Translations under genes and position numbers: made by a program
The notes under the pieces: model-generated
What the model was told of the DNA's origin: nothing
Databases searched by the model: none
What the model saw: only the letters and a program-made list of their open reading frames with translations
NCBI RefSeq assembly: GCF_002502735.1
Contig: NZ_DAQC01000005.1
Span: 83,427 to 147,426, forward strand
DNA length: 64,000 nt
Direction: 5' to 3'
From: Methanoregula sp. UBA64
Lineage (GTDB): Archaea > Halobacteriota > Methanomicrobia > Methanomicrobiales > Methanospirillaceae
Part shown: piece after piece, positions 51,941 through 59,825 of the stretch
Position numbering within the stretch: position 1 is the first letter of the stretch
Layout: each line of letters starts with the position of its first letter

Positions 51941-52660
51941 TTATTTCACCTGGCTTGTGAGAATCTGCATATGTCCTTTGAGCGACCCGATAAAATGTTC
52001 AAACGACAGGTTCGGATGGGGTTCCTCTACATGAATTTCCGAATCATCAAACTTGGCGGTAATGAAACAGGATGATTCATAGAGCCGTTCAAGGATAAGC
52101 CGCTCGCAGAGGATCTCGTACCGCTTTTTGTACGAAGCACCCCGGAATATTTCATCGATGGCAAAATGAGGTTCCCGGACAGCTACGGGGGCTGTTGATT
52201 CTGCGCAGTCTTCAAGGAGGAAAAGGTATCCCAGCCACGGCCGGAACATCTGGCTCCCGAATCTTTTTTCCCGGAACGCAACCCAGATATCGGACGCACT
52301 CCCAATGGCCTCTTCAGTCCGGTTATTGAAATTGTTGCCAAACGATGGCCCCATCTGGGATTTCAGTTCGATGACTGCACCAAGGACGCCTTTATGGACA
52401 ACCACGATATCCCATTTCTTTTCCGGCCGGTAATATCCTGGCAGCTCAACCGCAGTTTTTTTGAAGATGTCTGATTCCGGTATTCCCGCATCGGTGATTA
52501 CCGAGCAGATGAGATCGGCAAAAGCGTCCATCTGTGCTCCGCCCGTTGCAGCACCCCGGCTACCCTGATCGTGCTTCCCGGCGTCGGTCTGTTTTGCGAT
52601 CTGGTTGTCCCGGACAGCCCTGTACGACCGGACCGCCTCGATAATTTTCTGATCCATCAT
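51941..52660 (-). CDS. Type II restriction endonuclease, XhoI/PaeR7I family
   Basis: A 239-aa protein matching the XhoI/PaeR7I family in several blocks: GAATGGAQMDAFADL, ELPGYYRPEKKWD, ELKSQMGPSFGNNFNNRTEEA and PWLGYLFLLEDC. The PD-(D/E)xK site is Asp84, Glu98 and Lys100. Characterised members cut CTCGAG (C^TCGAG), so that site is the prediction. CTCGAG occurs in this window (for example near 13830, 41979, 44138, 48197 and 48979), so protection must come from methylation. It lies 12 nt from the methyltransferase gene. The pair appears less GC-rich than its surroundings, suggesting acquisition. Confidence 0.9.
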   Translation of the reverse strand: MMDQKIIEAVRSYRAVRDNQIAKQTDAGKHDQGSRGAATGGAQMDAFADLICSVITDAGIPESDIFKKTAVELPGYYRPEKKWDIVVVHKGVLGAVIELKSQMGPSFGNNFNNRTEEAIGSASDIWVAFREKRFGSQMFRPWLGYLFLLEDCAESTAPVAVREPHFAIDEIFRGASYKKRYEILCERLILERLYESSCFITAKFDDSEIHVEEPHPNLSFEHFIGSLKGHMQILTSQVK

Positions 52661-52672
52661 CCCATCTCTCGC

Positions 52673-53665
52673 TTAATCACCGGTAAGAGTCCGCTGGTAT
52701 CGTTTTACGGATTGCGGAGTCTCAATCATGATCCCCTGTTTTCGCAGCCGCTGGTACGCAAATTCAAGATATCCGGGATCGATCTCGATCCCGATGCTGT
52801 TTCTCCCGGTAGCTGCTGCGGAAATAATTGTCGAACCCGTCCCTGCAAAAGGATCGAGCACAGTATCGCCAACAAAGCTGAACATCCGGATAAGCCGGGT
52901 GGATAGTTCTACCGGGTACGGTGCCGGGTGATCCTGTGTCGATGCCCCGGGGATATCGGTCCAGATCTGCCGGAACCATTTCTTATGGTTCTCCTGCGAT
53001 ATGGTGCTCAACAGTCTTTTTTCGGTGTCCGGTTTCCGGTAGGCTCCGGGTTTTCTCTGCATCAGGATAAACTCAATGTCGTTTTTTATGACGGCATTGG
53101 GCTCGAACGGTTTCCCGAGTATTCCCCCGCCACCGTTGCTGACCTCAAACGTGGCATTGGCGATCTTGTGCCAGATGATGGGGGAGAGATTATCAAAGCC
53201 AATTCTGCGGCAGGATTCTATGATGCTGGCATGGAGCGGCATGACCAGGTGCCGTCCCGCCTCTTTTCGCGAGAGGCAGACATCGCCAACGACCACAATC
53301 AGCCGCCCTCCCTTCACAAGGACGCGGAAACATTCGGCCCAGACTTTGTCAAGCTCTAAAAGAAAATCTCCATAATCCTGAATATTACCTAACTGTCCGT
53401 CCGATTCATGGTATTTTTTCAGGCTCCAGTACGGTGGTGAGGTGACAATGAGGTGAACGGATTCGTCCTCGATACTGGAGAGATCGCGGGCATCACCGAG
53501 CACCAGTTTGTGTTCTGTAGGGACAAGCCGGGTGATCGCTTCGATCTTTTTGATGAGAGTTGCATCTTTTGATATTGCAGGAATGGCCTTCTGGATCCCG
53601 ACCTCTTCAATCAGCGGATTGAGAAATGCCAGATCGATCTGGGGCGGGATTGCGGAGGTTGTCAT
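52673..53665 (-). CDS. DNA methyltransferase of the XhoI-like system (beta class, TSPPYW)
   Basis: A 330-aa methyltransferase. Catalytic motif IV is TSPPYW at 75-80, and SAM motif I DPFAGTGST is at 271-279, after it; this order defines the beta class. The S-P-P-Y/W form is usual for N4-cytosine methylation, although some beta enzymes methylate N6-adenine. It should protect the CTCGAG site of the adjacent nuclease. To my knowledge the XhoI and PaeR7I partners are adenine methyltransferases of another architecture, so the pairing is unusual. It is transcribed first, upstream of the nuclease, 12 nt apart. Confidence 0.9.
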   Translation of the reverse strand: MTTSAIPPQIDLAFLNPLIEEVGIQKAIPAISKDATLIKKIEAITRLVPTEHKLVLGDARDLSSIEDESVHLIVTSPPYWSLKKYHESDGQLGNIQDYGDFLLELDKVWAECFRVLVKGGRLIVVVGDVCLSRKEAGRHLVMPLHASIIESCRRIGFDNLSPIIWHKIANATFEVSNGGGGILGKPFEPNAVIKNDIEFILMQRKPGAYRKPDTEKRLLSTISQENHKKWFRQIWTDIPGASTQDHPAPYPVELSTRLIRMFSFVGDTVLDPFAGTGSTIISAAATGRNSIGIEIDPGYLEFAYQRLRKQGIMIETPQSVKRYQRTLTGD

Positions 53666-53769
53666 CGGTTAAATATCCTTGATATTATTCTATGGAATGA
53701 GGGGATTTAAGGGTGTGGGCCTCCTGTCCGACAAACTTTGTCATGGTAAGAATCCACGGATCCTTTGGG

Positions 53770-53838
53770 AGAAATACGCCCGTATCGGCCCCGGATTCCT
53801 CAAACCTCACTCCGGGAAACCCCGTAAAATGCCCGGAT
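53770..53838 (+). repeat. Short dispersed repeat R2, copy b
   Basis: GAAATACGCCCGTATCGGCC, CGGATTCCT and CCGGGAAACCCC in order match the minus strand of 17300-17375 with scattered differences. A shorter related string GAAATGCGCCCGTATCGGGG is at about 57028-57050. Confidence 0.55.
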
Positions 53839-54039
53839 TTGCGGATTCCCGGGAAATCGATATAATAGCTTTGATTGCCAAAATACCCGAGTATATTGCC
53901 CAAAAACGACCCCCAAGATCTGGGTGAGTTTTCATTTCCCGCCTACCGGACCTGTCCGGGTGCCGATCGGCCCGCAGAAACGCATGGCGGCCCGTTTATT
54001 GAGGGGTCAAAACCGGGGATTTTACAGGGGTATTTTGGC

Positions 54040-54395
54040 ATAGAAACCCTTGAGTGGTCGTATTTTCTCACGTCGGAACGAGATAGTATGAAGCGAACTC
54101 ATCCACAGACGCTCTTGGGGGCTGCCGCCCCCGCCGCGTGGGCATCCCCCGGTTGCGATAGTGCTGTATTACCTTCACTCATGCACTCTTCCCCTGCAGG
54201 TAAAGGGGCACCATCGCACTACGCCCCCGCCCCCTTGGGGGCAGGGCTGGCGGAAGGGGGGCGGCGACAAAAGAAGAATCAGAATATTATCCACATCCGG
54301 ACTTTTTTTTCAAAACTTCGCTAACCGCCGCGAACATTTTTCAAAATGTTTGGCAACGCCCGTAAACTTTTCTAGAAAAGTCCGCACCCCTCAAC
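54040..54395 (+). repeat. Dispersed structured repeat R1, copy c (right half)
   Basis: It shares CACGTCGGA, then GACGCTC, the hairpin GGGGGC-TGCC-GCCCCC at 54117-54132, and the GCGAT...GCTGTATTACCT/AGGTAAA...ATCGC stem at 54155-54218. A CCCCCTTGGGGGC stem and AAACTTTT/AAAAGTCC near 54365-54390 follow; the last is also present at the end of copy a. The left part of the long form is absent or too diverged to align. Confidence 0.75.
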
Positions 54396-54501
54396 GAACC
54401 TTTTCCGGAATAACCCGCACCCCTCAGCGATTTTTTTTTAATTTTCGTGTATTCTGCATATAATCTGAGGAACTGCACAAAACCAAAAAAAAAAAAGATT
54501 G

Positions 54502-55407
54502 TTATATTTTTCTCTTGTGCAGGAACACAGAACCAAAAATCCCGATCGCAATAATTGCGATACTGCCGGAAAGTCCCGCTTTTCTTGTTGTGGCCGGCTG
54601 CGCAGGGCTGAGCGTTCCGGGTACATCCACGTTCTCTCCGGCAACGACGGTCACCCTGGTTGCCAGTTCCTGAAATCCGTTCATCTGGAACCGAACCGTA
54701 TGGCTGCCCTCAGGAATATTGGTAAGTACGATAGGGGACACTCCCATGTTTGTATTGTCAAGGTACACAGCCGCTCCCGCCGGGGTTGAATGAACCGTGA
54801 GCTGGCCTGCAGGTGCCGGAGTTGGTACGAGCGGCACGAGCGTAATATCAAGAGAACCCGTCTTATCCGCAGTTACATAGACGTTCCGGCTGACGGGCTG
54901 GTACCCGTCCGTGTATACCGTAACCGTGTGATACTTGTCAACCTGAAGGTTCCGGAACTGGAGAACCATGGTAGCATGGGTATCCACCGGGTAGCTTGTC
55001 TGGCACTGCTGCCCGTCATCGACACAGGCCGTTCCCCCAGAAGGATGAATATTTACCGTAATCCAGCCGCTCGTGTCCGGCTGCAGGTTCTGGTTGATTT
55101 CTCCAATGATATTGGGGGTCACATACACATAGGTAACAAAATCCTGGTAACCGTCGGCAGAGAGATCTACCTCGTAATTTGTGTTTGCAGGCAGGGATTG
55201 AAATGTGTACGATCCTTGTGCATCGGTCTGTCCGCTATAGGTTCCGCTGCCATCGGTTGCTATGGCATTAACATACGCGCCCGGAGTCGTCCAGATCTGG
55301 ATGCCGCCGGTTGGCAAAGCCAAAACTGCCGGAATTCCGGCAACGAGAAGTATCAGGAATGTTATCGATAGTAAAAACAGACGGGGTGTCCGGAGTAATG
55401 GTTGCAT
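54502..55407 (-). CDS. Secreted, membrane-anchored PEGA-domain protein
   Basis: A 301-aa surface protein. It has a signal peptide (FLLSITFLILLVAGIPAVLA) and a first carboxypeptidase-regulatory-like beta domain (about 30-115, TDAQGSYTFQSLPANT). A second similar unit follows, then a PEGA domain (about 200-260, LTVHSTPAGAAVYLD and IPEGSHTVRF), a Thr/Ala linker, and a C-terminal helix followed by HKRKI that anchors it. PEGA proteins are cell-surface components of methanogens; the binding partner is unknown. The ATG at 55405-55407 gives the proper signal peptide. Confidence 0.85.
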   Translation of the reverse strand: MQPLLRTPRLFLLSITFLILLVAGIPAVLALPTGGIQIWTTPGAYVNAIATDGSGTYSGQTDAQGSYTFQSLPANTNYEVDLSADGYQDFVTYVYVTPNIIGEINQNLQPDTSGWITVNIHPSGGTACVDDGQQCQTSYPVDTHATMVLQFRNLQVDKYHTVTVYTDGYQPVSRNVYVTADKTGSLDITLVPLVPTPAPAGQLTVHSTPAGAAVYLDNTNMGVSPIVLTNIPEGSHTVRFQMNGFQELATRVTVVAGENVDVPGTLSPAQPATTRKAGLSGSIAIIAIGIFGSVFLHKRKI

Positions 55408-55672
55408 ATGTAAAATCATGTCTTGGGTTTTGTATATATGTGCTGTGTTGAACGGTTTTGCTGCGTCTGCGGTGGATCTACCGGATCAGCGGATCGTTTT
55501 ACCGGCATTTTTGATGAACGCCCGGTGGGTCTGGTAAAAAAACGCGGCAGATTTCCCTGACTTTTTTTATAAATGTGGACAACGCGGGGTAAATTTTACA
55601 TAACCTTGTTCAGTACCAAAAGTGTATCCCGTAAAGAAAAGGGCCGGCCTTCCCTCCACTAACCCCGCCGTT

Positions 55673-56035
55673 TTACCCGGTCTTCCCAACGGGCGAGTAC
55701 TCGACGTCATCCAGCACCCGGCTGGTCACGCGGACAACCGGTTCGCCGGTTTTCTGTACGGTCTGCCTCTTGATCTCAATCCATTCCTCGTCCGCAAGAA
55801 ATGCCTTCCACTGGCGGTCCATAGTCGCCACATCAGGCCAGCGCAGCAGATAGACAAATTCAAAATTTACAATGGATGTGCTTTCCCAGAGCGCTGTGAT
55901 CTCGAAATCGTACCGTTTCATGATGCGGAGAGCATGATCCTTAAACCGGGTATGAAAGATCTCCCTCTTGTCGGGCAAAACCTCATAGATGCGGAGCTGG
56001 CAGACCCCGCCTGTTTTTTTCTGCGTGGTTGTCAT
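55673..56035 (-). CDS. NIPSNAP-family protein
   Basis: A 120-aa ferredoxin-like alpha-beta barrel protein of the NIPSNAP family. QLRIYEVLPDKREIFHTRF and the EFVYLLRWPDVATMDRQWKAF block are characteristic. Members form dimers; biochemical function is poorly defined. It is a single gene flanked by intergenic DNA, with an unusually short N-terminal extension (MTTTQKKTGG). Confidence 0.85.
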   Translation of the reverse strand: MTTTQKKTGGVCQLRIYEVLPDKREIFHTRFKDHALRIMKRYDFEITALWESTSIVNFEFVYLLRWPDVATMDRQWKAFLADEEWIEIKRQTVQKTGEPVVRVTSRVLDDVEYSPVGKTG

Positions 56036-56233
56036 TGGGACACTCTTTTTACTTGCTTAAGGAAGGGGAGGGCCGTTCAATGATAATAGGTTTTACCCGG
56101 TACGGCTGGCATCGTGAAAAAAAGGACAATCCCTCTCCCGGTTCTTTTCCCGTTCTCGTGCCTGGTTACTCAATCTGGCAGGGTTTTTCCCCCATCGCAA
56201 ACCTCTTACCCGCCCGGCACCCACAATTCCACC

Positions 56234-56602
56234 ATGATTCCGGATGCGGACGACGATCCGTTTCCCCGGGTATACAAGGTAGACCGGCTCTTTATCGAAG
56301 AGCAGGATTTTGTCGCGGACGACTCGTCCCCGCTCTCCCCGTACGAGATGGCAGACCTCGAAGAGCCGGCCGTGCCGGTCGAACTGCCCCCGCTGCATAA
56401 GGGCGAGGACCCCAACCCGCCGGCAGAGAAGATGGGCGGCCGGGCAGGGCCGGCCGATGAGATCGCCCTGTCAAAGGATATGAAGAGTGCCGACGAACAG
56501 GTCACACTGGCATTTTTCAAAAAAGGAAAAACAAAAGTCCGCCGGCCCTGGGACGGCCCGGACCTTTCGTCAAAAGAGAGCCCGGAAGCAAAGAGCGAAT
56601 AA
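56234..56602 (+). CDS. Acidic, proline-rich protein of unknown function
   Basis: A 122-aa ORF starting at MIPDADDDPFPRVYK. It is rich in Asp, Glu and Pro, with a Lys/Arg patch near the C-terminus (FFKKGKTKVRRPWDG), and is probably largely disordered. The GC-rich codon pattern resembles neighbouring real genes, and the ATG at 56234 follows a CCCACAATTCCACC stretch without an obvious ribosome binding site. I do not recognise a family. Coding status is moderately likely. Confidence 0.5.
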   Translation: MIPDADDDPFPRVYKVDRLFIEEQDFVADDSSPLSPYEMADLEEPAVPVELPPLHKGEDPNPPAEKMGGRAGPADEIALSKDMKSADEQVTLAFFKKGKTKVRRPWDGPDLSSKESPEAKSE

Positions 56603-56702
56603 TCCCGCACGGTTTTTTACCGGCTGGTATCTTCATCACCGGGACTTTTACCGGGCCGCCGGAAACAAAAATCTAAAAAAAAGGGATCGTGGTATTATCC
56701 TT

Positions 56703-56942
56703 TTACGGGGCCCACTTCACCGGCAGCCGGTTGCCGGTCTCGGGGACTTTTCCCTCGATCATATCGCGGATCATGTAGCCGGGGAACGATGACCGGCTGA
56801 TCGAGACGTACGTCCCGTAACTGACCGGGCCGTAAAAGCGCCGGACCCCGTCATTGCGGGTGATCACAAGCGTTTCCTTGTCCGTGTCGTATCCCAGTTC
56901 CTGAACCTGGTTGGATAAGCGGTGGTGCCAGACTAACGTCAT
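56703..56942 (-). CDS. Small KTSC-like domain protein
   Basis: A 79-aa protein with pattern LGYDTDKETLVITRNDGVRR followed by FYGPVSYGTYVSISRSSFPG and YMIRDMIEG, resembling the KTSC domain seen in small proteins and at enzyme termini. It has no signal peptide or helix. Its role is unknown. It is convergent with the acidic protein and divergent from the dioxygenase-like gene. Confidence 0.6.
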   Translation of the reverse strand: MTLVWHHRLSNQVQELGYDTDKETLVITRNDGVRRFYGPVSYGTYVSISRSSFPGYMIRDMIEGKVPETGNRLPVKWAP

Positions 56943-57027
56943 TCTTAACCTCGATATTTGACCGGATCGATCAAATCCTCATCTTGGTTGACCCAAACGG
57001 GATAAATACCTGCTGAAATTGCGCGAC

Positions 57028-57050
57028 TGAAATGCGCCCGTATCGGGGAA
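57028..57050 (+). repeat. Short dispersed repeat R2, fragment c
   Basis: GAAATGCGCCCGTATCGGGG resembles the core of R2 copies a and b. It is short, so chance similarity is possible. Confidence 0.3.
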
Positions 57051-57137
57051 AGCTCCCTAAAAAATGCATGGCGGGCCGGATCCTGCCCTGTTGCCGTCAC
57101 CGTACTCCCTTTATCCTGCCACCGCCAAATTCCCTGC

Positions 57138-57932
57138 ATGGCTCCGGCATCCCTCCCCACGGTTTTTGTCTCGCATGGTGCGCCGACCCTGCCCCTCGAA
57201 CGGAGCGAGCCGGCCTATAAATTCCTCACCACGCTCGGGAAACGGTACCCCGGAGCAAGAGCCGTCCTCTGCATATCCGCGCACTGGAACACCCCCCGGC
57301 CGGCGGTCAATCTCGCGGAGCACCCGCAGACCCTCCATGACTTCTCCGGGTTCCCGTCCGAGCTGTACCGGATAACGTATCCCGCCACCGGATCGCAGGG
57401 GCTTGCCGCCCGGACAGCGGATCTTATCGAAGCGGCCGGCATCCCCTGCGGCCGGGACCCGGCCCGGGGGCTCGACCACGGGGCATGGGTGCCCCTCATG
57501 CTGATGTACCCGGACGCCCGCGTGCCGGTTGTCCAGCTCTCGATAGAGGGACATCTTGACCCGGAGCGGCACCTCGCTCTCGGGGAAGCAATCGCCCCGT
57601 TGAGAAAGGAAGGCGTCCTCATTCTCGGCAGCGGCGGGGCGGTCCACCCGCTCGGGGATCCTACCGTTGCGCTTGGTCCCGGCGCTCCGACCGGGGACTG
57701 GGCGGTCGCGTTCAATGACTGGCTCACCCGGGCCCTGACGGGCGGGGACACAAAGAGCCTCGCCGCGTACCGGTCGCTCGCGCCCTTCGCAGAACACGCC
57801 CAGCCGTATCCCGATCACTTTATGCCGCTGCTTGTGGCCCATGGGGCTGCCGGCAGGGGAAGCAAAGGAACTCTTCTCCACCAGAGCTGGTACTGGGGCA
57901 ACCTGGGGATGGGCGCCTGGGAGTTCCGGTGA
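57138..57932 (+). CDS. LigB/DODA-type extradiol dioxygenase-like protein
   Basis: A 264-aa protein of the 4,5-DOPA extradiol dioxygenase family. Candidate metal-ligand histidines are His13 (VSHGAP), His49 (ISAHW) and a further one near LDHGAWVPL, with GSGGAVHPL and AHGAAGRGSKG near the C-terminus. The family opens catechol-type rings with O2, or acts on other substrates in anaerobes. In a strict anaerobe the ring-cleavage reaction is doubtful, so substrate and even chemistry may differ. The ATG at 57138 gives the standard N-terminus LPTVFVSHGAP. Confidence 0.87.
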   Translation: MAPASLPTVFVSHGAPTLPLERSEPAYKFLTTLGKRYPGARAVLCISAHWNTPRPAVNLAEHPQTLHDFSGFPSELYRITYPATGSQGLAARTADLIEAAGIPCGRDPARGLDHGAWVPLMLMYPDARVPVVQLSIEGHLDPERHLALGEAIAPLRKEGVLILGSGGAVHPLGDPTVALGPGAPTGDWAVAFNDWLTRALTGGDTKSLAAYRSLAPFAEHAQPYPDHFMPLLVAHGAAGRGSKGTLLHQSWYWGNLGMGAWEFR

Positions 57933-57967
57933 ACCGGGGCAGGGCGATAAAAAGTAAAAAAAGAAAT

Positions 57968-59497
57968 TTAGTTTTTGGTCTCGGGCTTGTTCTCTTTGTC
58001 CCCTTCTGCTTCCACCTGCATGTTCTTCATGGACGGGAAGAGGATCACTTCTTTGATGGAATTGTTGTTGGTGAGGAGCATCACGAGCCGGTCGATCCCG
58101 ATACCGACACCGCCGGTCGGCGGCATGCCGTAGCCTAGAGCATTGATGTAATCGTAATCGATCATCTGGGCTTCGAGATCGCCGAGCAGGCGTTTCCGGT
58201 CCTGCGCCTCGAACCGCTCCTTCTGGTCGAGCGGGTCGTTAAGTTCCGAGAACCCGTTTGCCATCTCCATCCCGTAGATGAAGAGCTCGAAGCGCTCGGT
58301 AAAGCCCTCTTTTGTCCGGTGGCGTTTTGCAAGCGGGGAGTTCTCGACCGGGTAATCGTAGATGAAGGTGGGCTGGATCAGCTTCTCTTCGACCATGTTC
58401 TCGAAGAAGTACACAAGGAACTCCCGCTGGCTCTTGGGCTTGTCCGATTCCTTGAATTTGTTCTGGATGGCAATCGCCCGGAGTTCGTCGACAGAGAGTG
58501 CGAAGATGTCGATTGCGGCATATTCTTTTACTGCATCCTCCATCGTGAGCTTCCTGAGCGGTTTTGCAAACGAGATCTCGGTCTCCTCGAATTTGAGCGT
58601 GGTCGTGCCGGTGACCTCTTTTACGAGCGTCTCAAGGAAGTCCTCGGTGAGCCCCATCATATCGTAGACATCATGGTAGGCCCAGTAGATCTCCACCATC
58701 GTGAACTCGGGATTGTGGTGGGTGTCGATATCCTCGTTACGGAAGTTCCTCGCGATCTCAAAGACCCGCTCAAAGCCGCCGACAACAAGGCGCTTGAGGT
58801 AGAGTTCGGGCGCGATCCGCAGGAAGAGTGTCTGGCCCAGACAGTTGTGGAACGTGGTGAACGGACGGGCGTTTGCCCCACCGTAGATCGGCTGGAGGAT
58901 CGGGGTCTCGAATTCGAGGAATTCCCGGTCATTCAGGAACCGGCGGATAGACGAGATGATCCGGCTCCGGTTGCGGAAGTTCTGCCGGACCTCTTCGTTT
59001 ACAACGAGGTCGACGTACCGCTGCCGGTAGCGTTTCTCGACATCGGTGAGGCCGTGGAACTTCTCGGGAAGTGAGCAGATTGCCTTTGAGATGAGCGTGA
59101 TCGTGTCGACCCAGATCGTGATCTCGCCCAGTTTTGTCCGGAAGACATGGCCGGTAACGCCGACAAAGTCCCCGCGTTCGATGAACTGGTTGAAGAAATC
59201 GAAGGCCTCGTCGCCGATGTCGGCCTTCCTGATATAGAGCTGGATCTTCCCGGACTCGTCGCCGAGATCGGCAAAGATGGTCTTGCCGTGGTTGCGGACA
59301 ATATAGATCCTGCCTGCGGTGGTCACGCTCTCCGCGCTCTTCTCGTGGGTGATCTCTGAAAATGTTGTCCTGATCTCCGCGATGGTGTTCTTCCGCTCGA
59401 ACGTGGGGGGATAGAGTTCGATGCCCTTCTCCCGCAGTGCACGCACTTTGTCGAGCCGGGCCTGGTCGAATGCAAGGGTTTCAGATGGATCGGTCAC
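57968..59497 (-). CDS. lysS: Lysyl-tRNA synthetase, class II
   Basis: A 509-aa class II synthetase. The N-terminal OB-fold anticodon domain (about 55-150) is followed by the catalytic core with motif 1 near RRFLNDREFLEFETPIL, motif 2 FEIARNFRNEDID and motif 3 GIGIDRLVML. It charges tRNA-Lys. Many methanogens use an unrelated class I LysRS instead, so presence of the bacterial-type class II enzyme is worth noting. A second LysRS cannot be excluded outside the window. It has its own promoter (AGGTATTAATAC upstream) and no operon partners. Confidence 0.95.
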   Translation of the reverse strand: MTDPSETLAFDQARLDKVRALREKGIELYPPTFERKNTIAEIRTTFSEITHEKSAESVTTAGRIYIVRNHGKTIFADLGDESGKIQLYIRKADIGDEAFDFFNQFIERGDFVGVTGHVFRTKLGEITIWVDTITLISKAICSLPEKFHGLTDVEKRYRQRYVDLVVNEEVRQNFRNRSRIISSIRRFLNDREFLEFETPILQPIYGGANARPFTTFHNCLGQTLFLRIAPELYLKRLVVGGFERVFEIARNFRNEDIDTHHNPEFTMVEIYWAYHDVYDMMGLTEDFLETLVKEVTGTTTLKFEETEISFAKPLRKLTMEDAVKEYAAIDIFALSVDELRAIAIQNKFKESDKPKSQREFLVYFFENMVEEKLIQPTFIYDYPVENSPLAKRHRTKEGFTERFELFIYGMEMANGFSELNDPLDQKERFEAQDRKRLLGDLEAQMIDYDYINALGYGMPPTGGVGIGIDRLVMLLTNNNSIKEVILFPSMKNMQVEAEGDKENKPETKN

Positions 59498-59614
59498 GGG
59501 AATGCTCCGCTCTTAAATGAGTACCTCATACCTTCGATGTCAAGCGTATTAATACCTACAGCGCCGGGTGGAACGGCGGGGGAGAACTTTCTTTTAGAAG
59601 GCTGGGGGGAGGAT

Positions 59615-59795
59615 GTATTGACGCTCCTGGGGGCTGCCGCCCCCGCCGCTGCGGCCACCCCCGCTTAGCGATGATGCTGTATTACCTGCATTCCCGAATT
59701 ATCCAACGGATCGTTTTCGTGTACAGGTAATACAGAGGCATCGCAACTGCGCCCCGTCCCCCTCGGGGGACTGGTGGCGCAAGAGGGGGGCTAAA
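59615..59795 (+). repeat. Dispersed structured repeat R1, copy d (core)
   Basis: Between lysS and the oxidoreductase gene (328 nt, no gene) lies the R1 core. It has hairpin GGGGGC-TGCC-GCCCCC at 59629-59644 and a long stem pairing GCGATGATGCTGTATTACCTG-type sequence (59668-59688) with CAGGTAATACAGAGGCATCG (59724-59744). GCGCC-CCGT-CCCCC-TC-GGGGG-ACTGGT-GGCGC follows near 59751-59781. Both final stems match copy b closely. Confidence 0.85.
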
Positions 59796-59825
59796 TTTTT
59801 TTAACACTTTCACGACTGGAAAAAT

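Larger units (their letters stand above)
53666..54501. other. Repeat-bearing intergenic region
   Basis: An 836-nt stretch without a supported gene. It contains R2 copy b (53770-53838), R1 copy c (54040-54395) and AT-rich remnants with homopolymer runs up to 54501. Short frames here have no family features or ribosome binding sites. Confidence 0.65.

Noticed and set aside
51941..52660. Avoidance of CTCGAG as a sign of active restriction
   Set aside because: Several CTCGAG sites were found within coding regions of the window, so no avoidance is evident; counting genome-wide would be needed.
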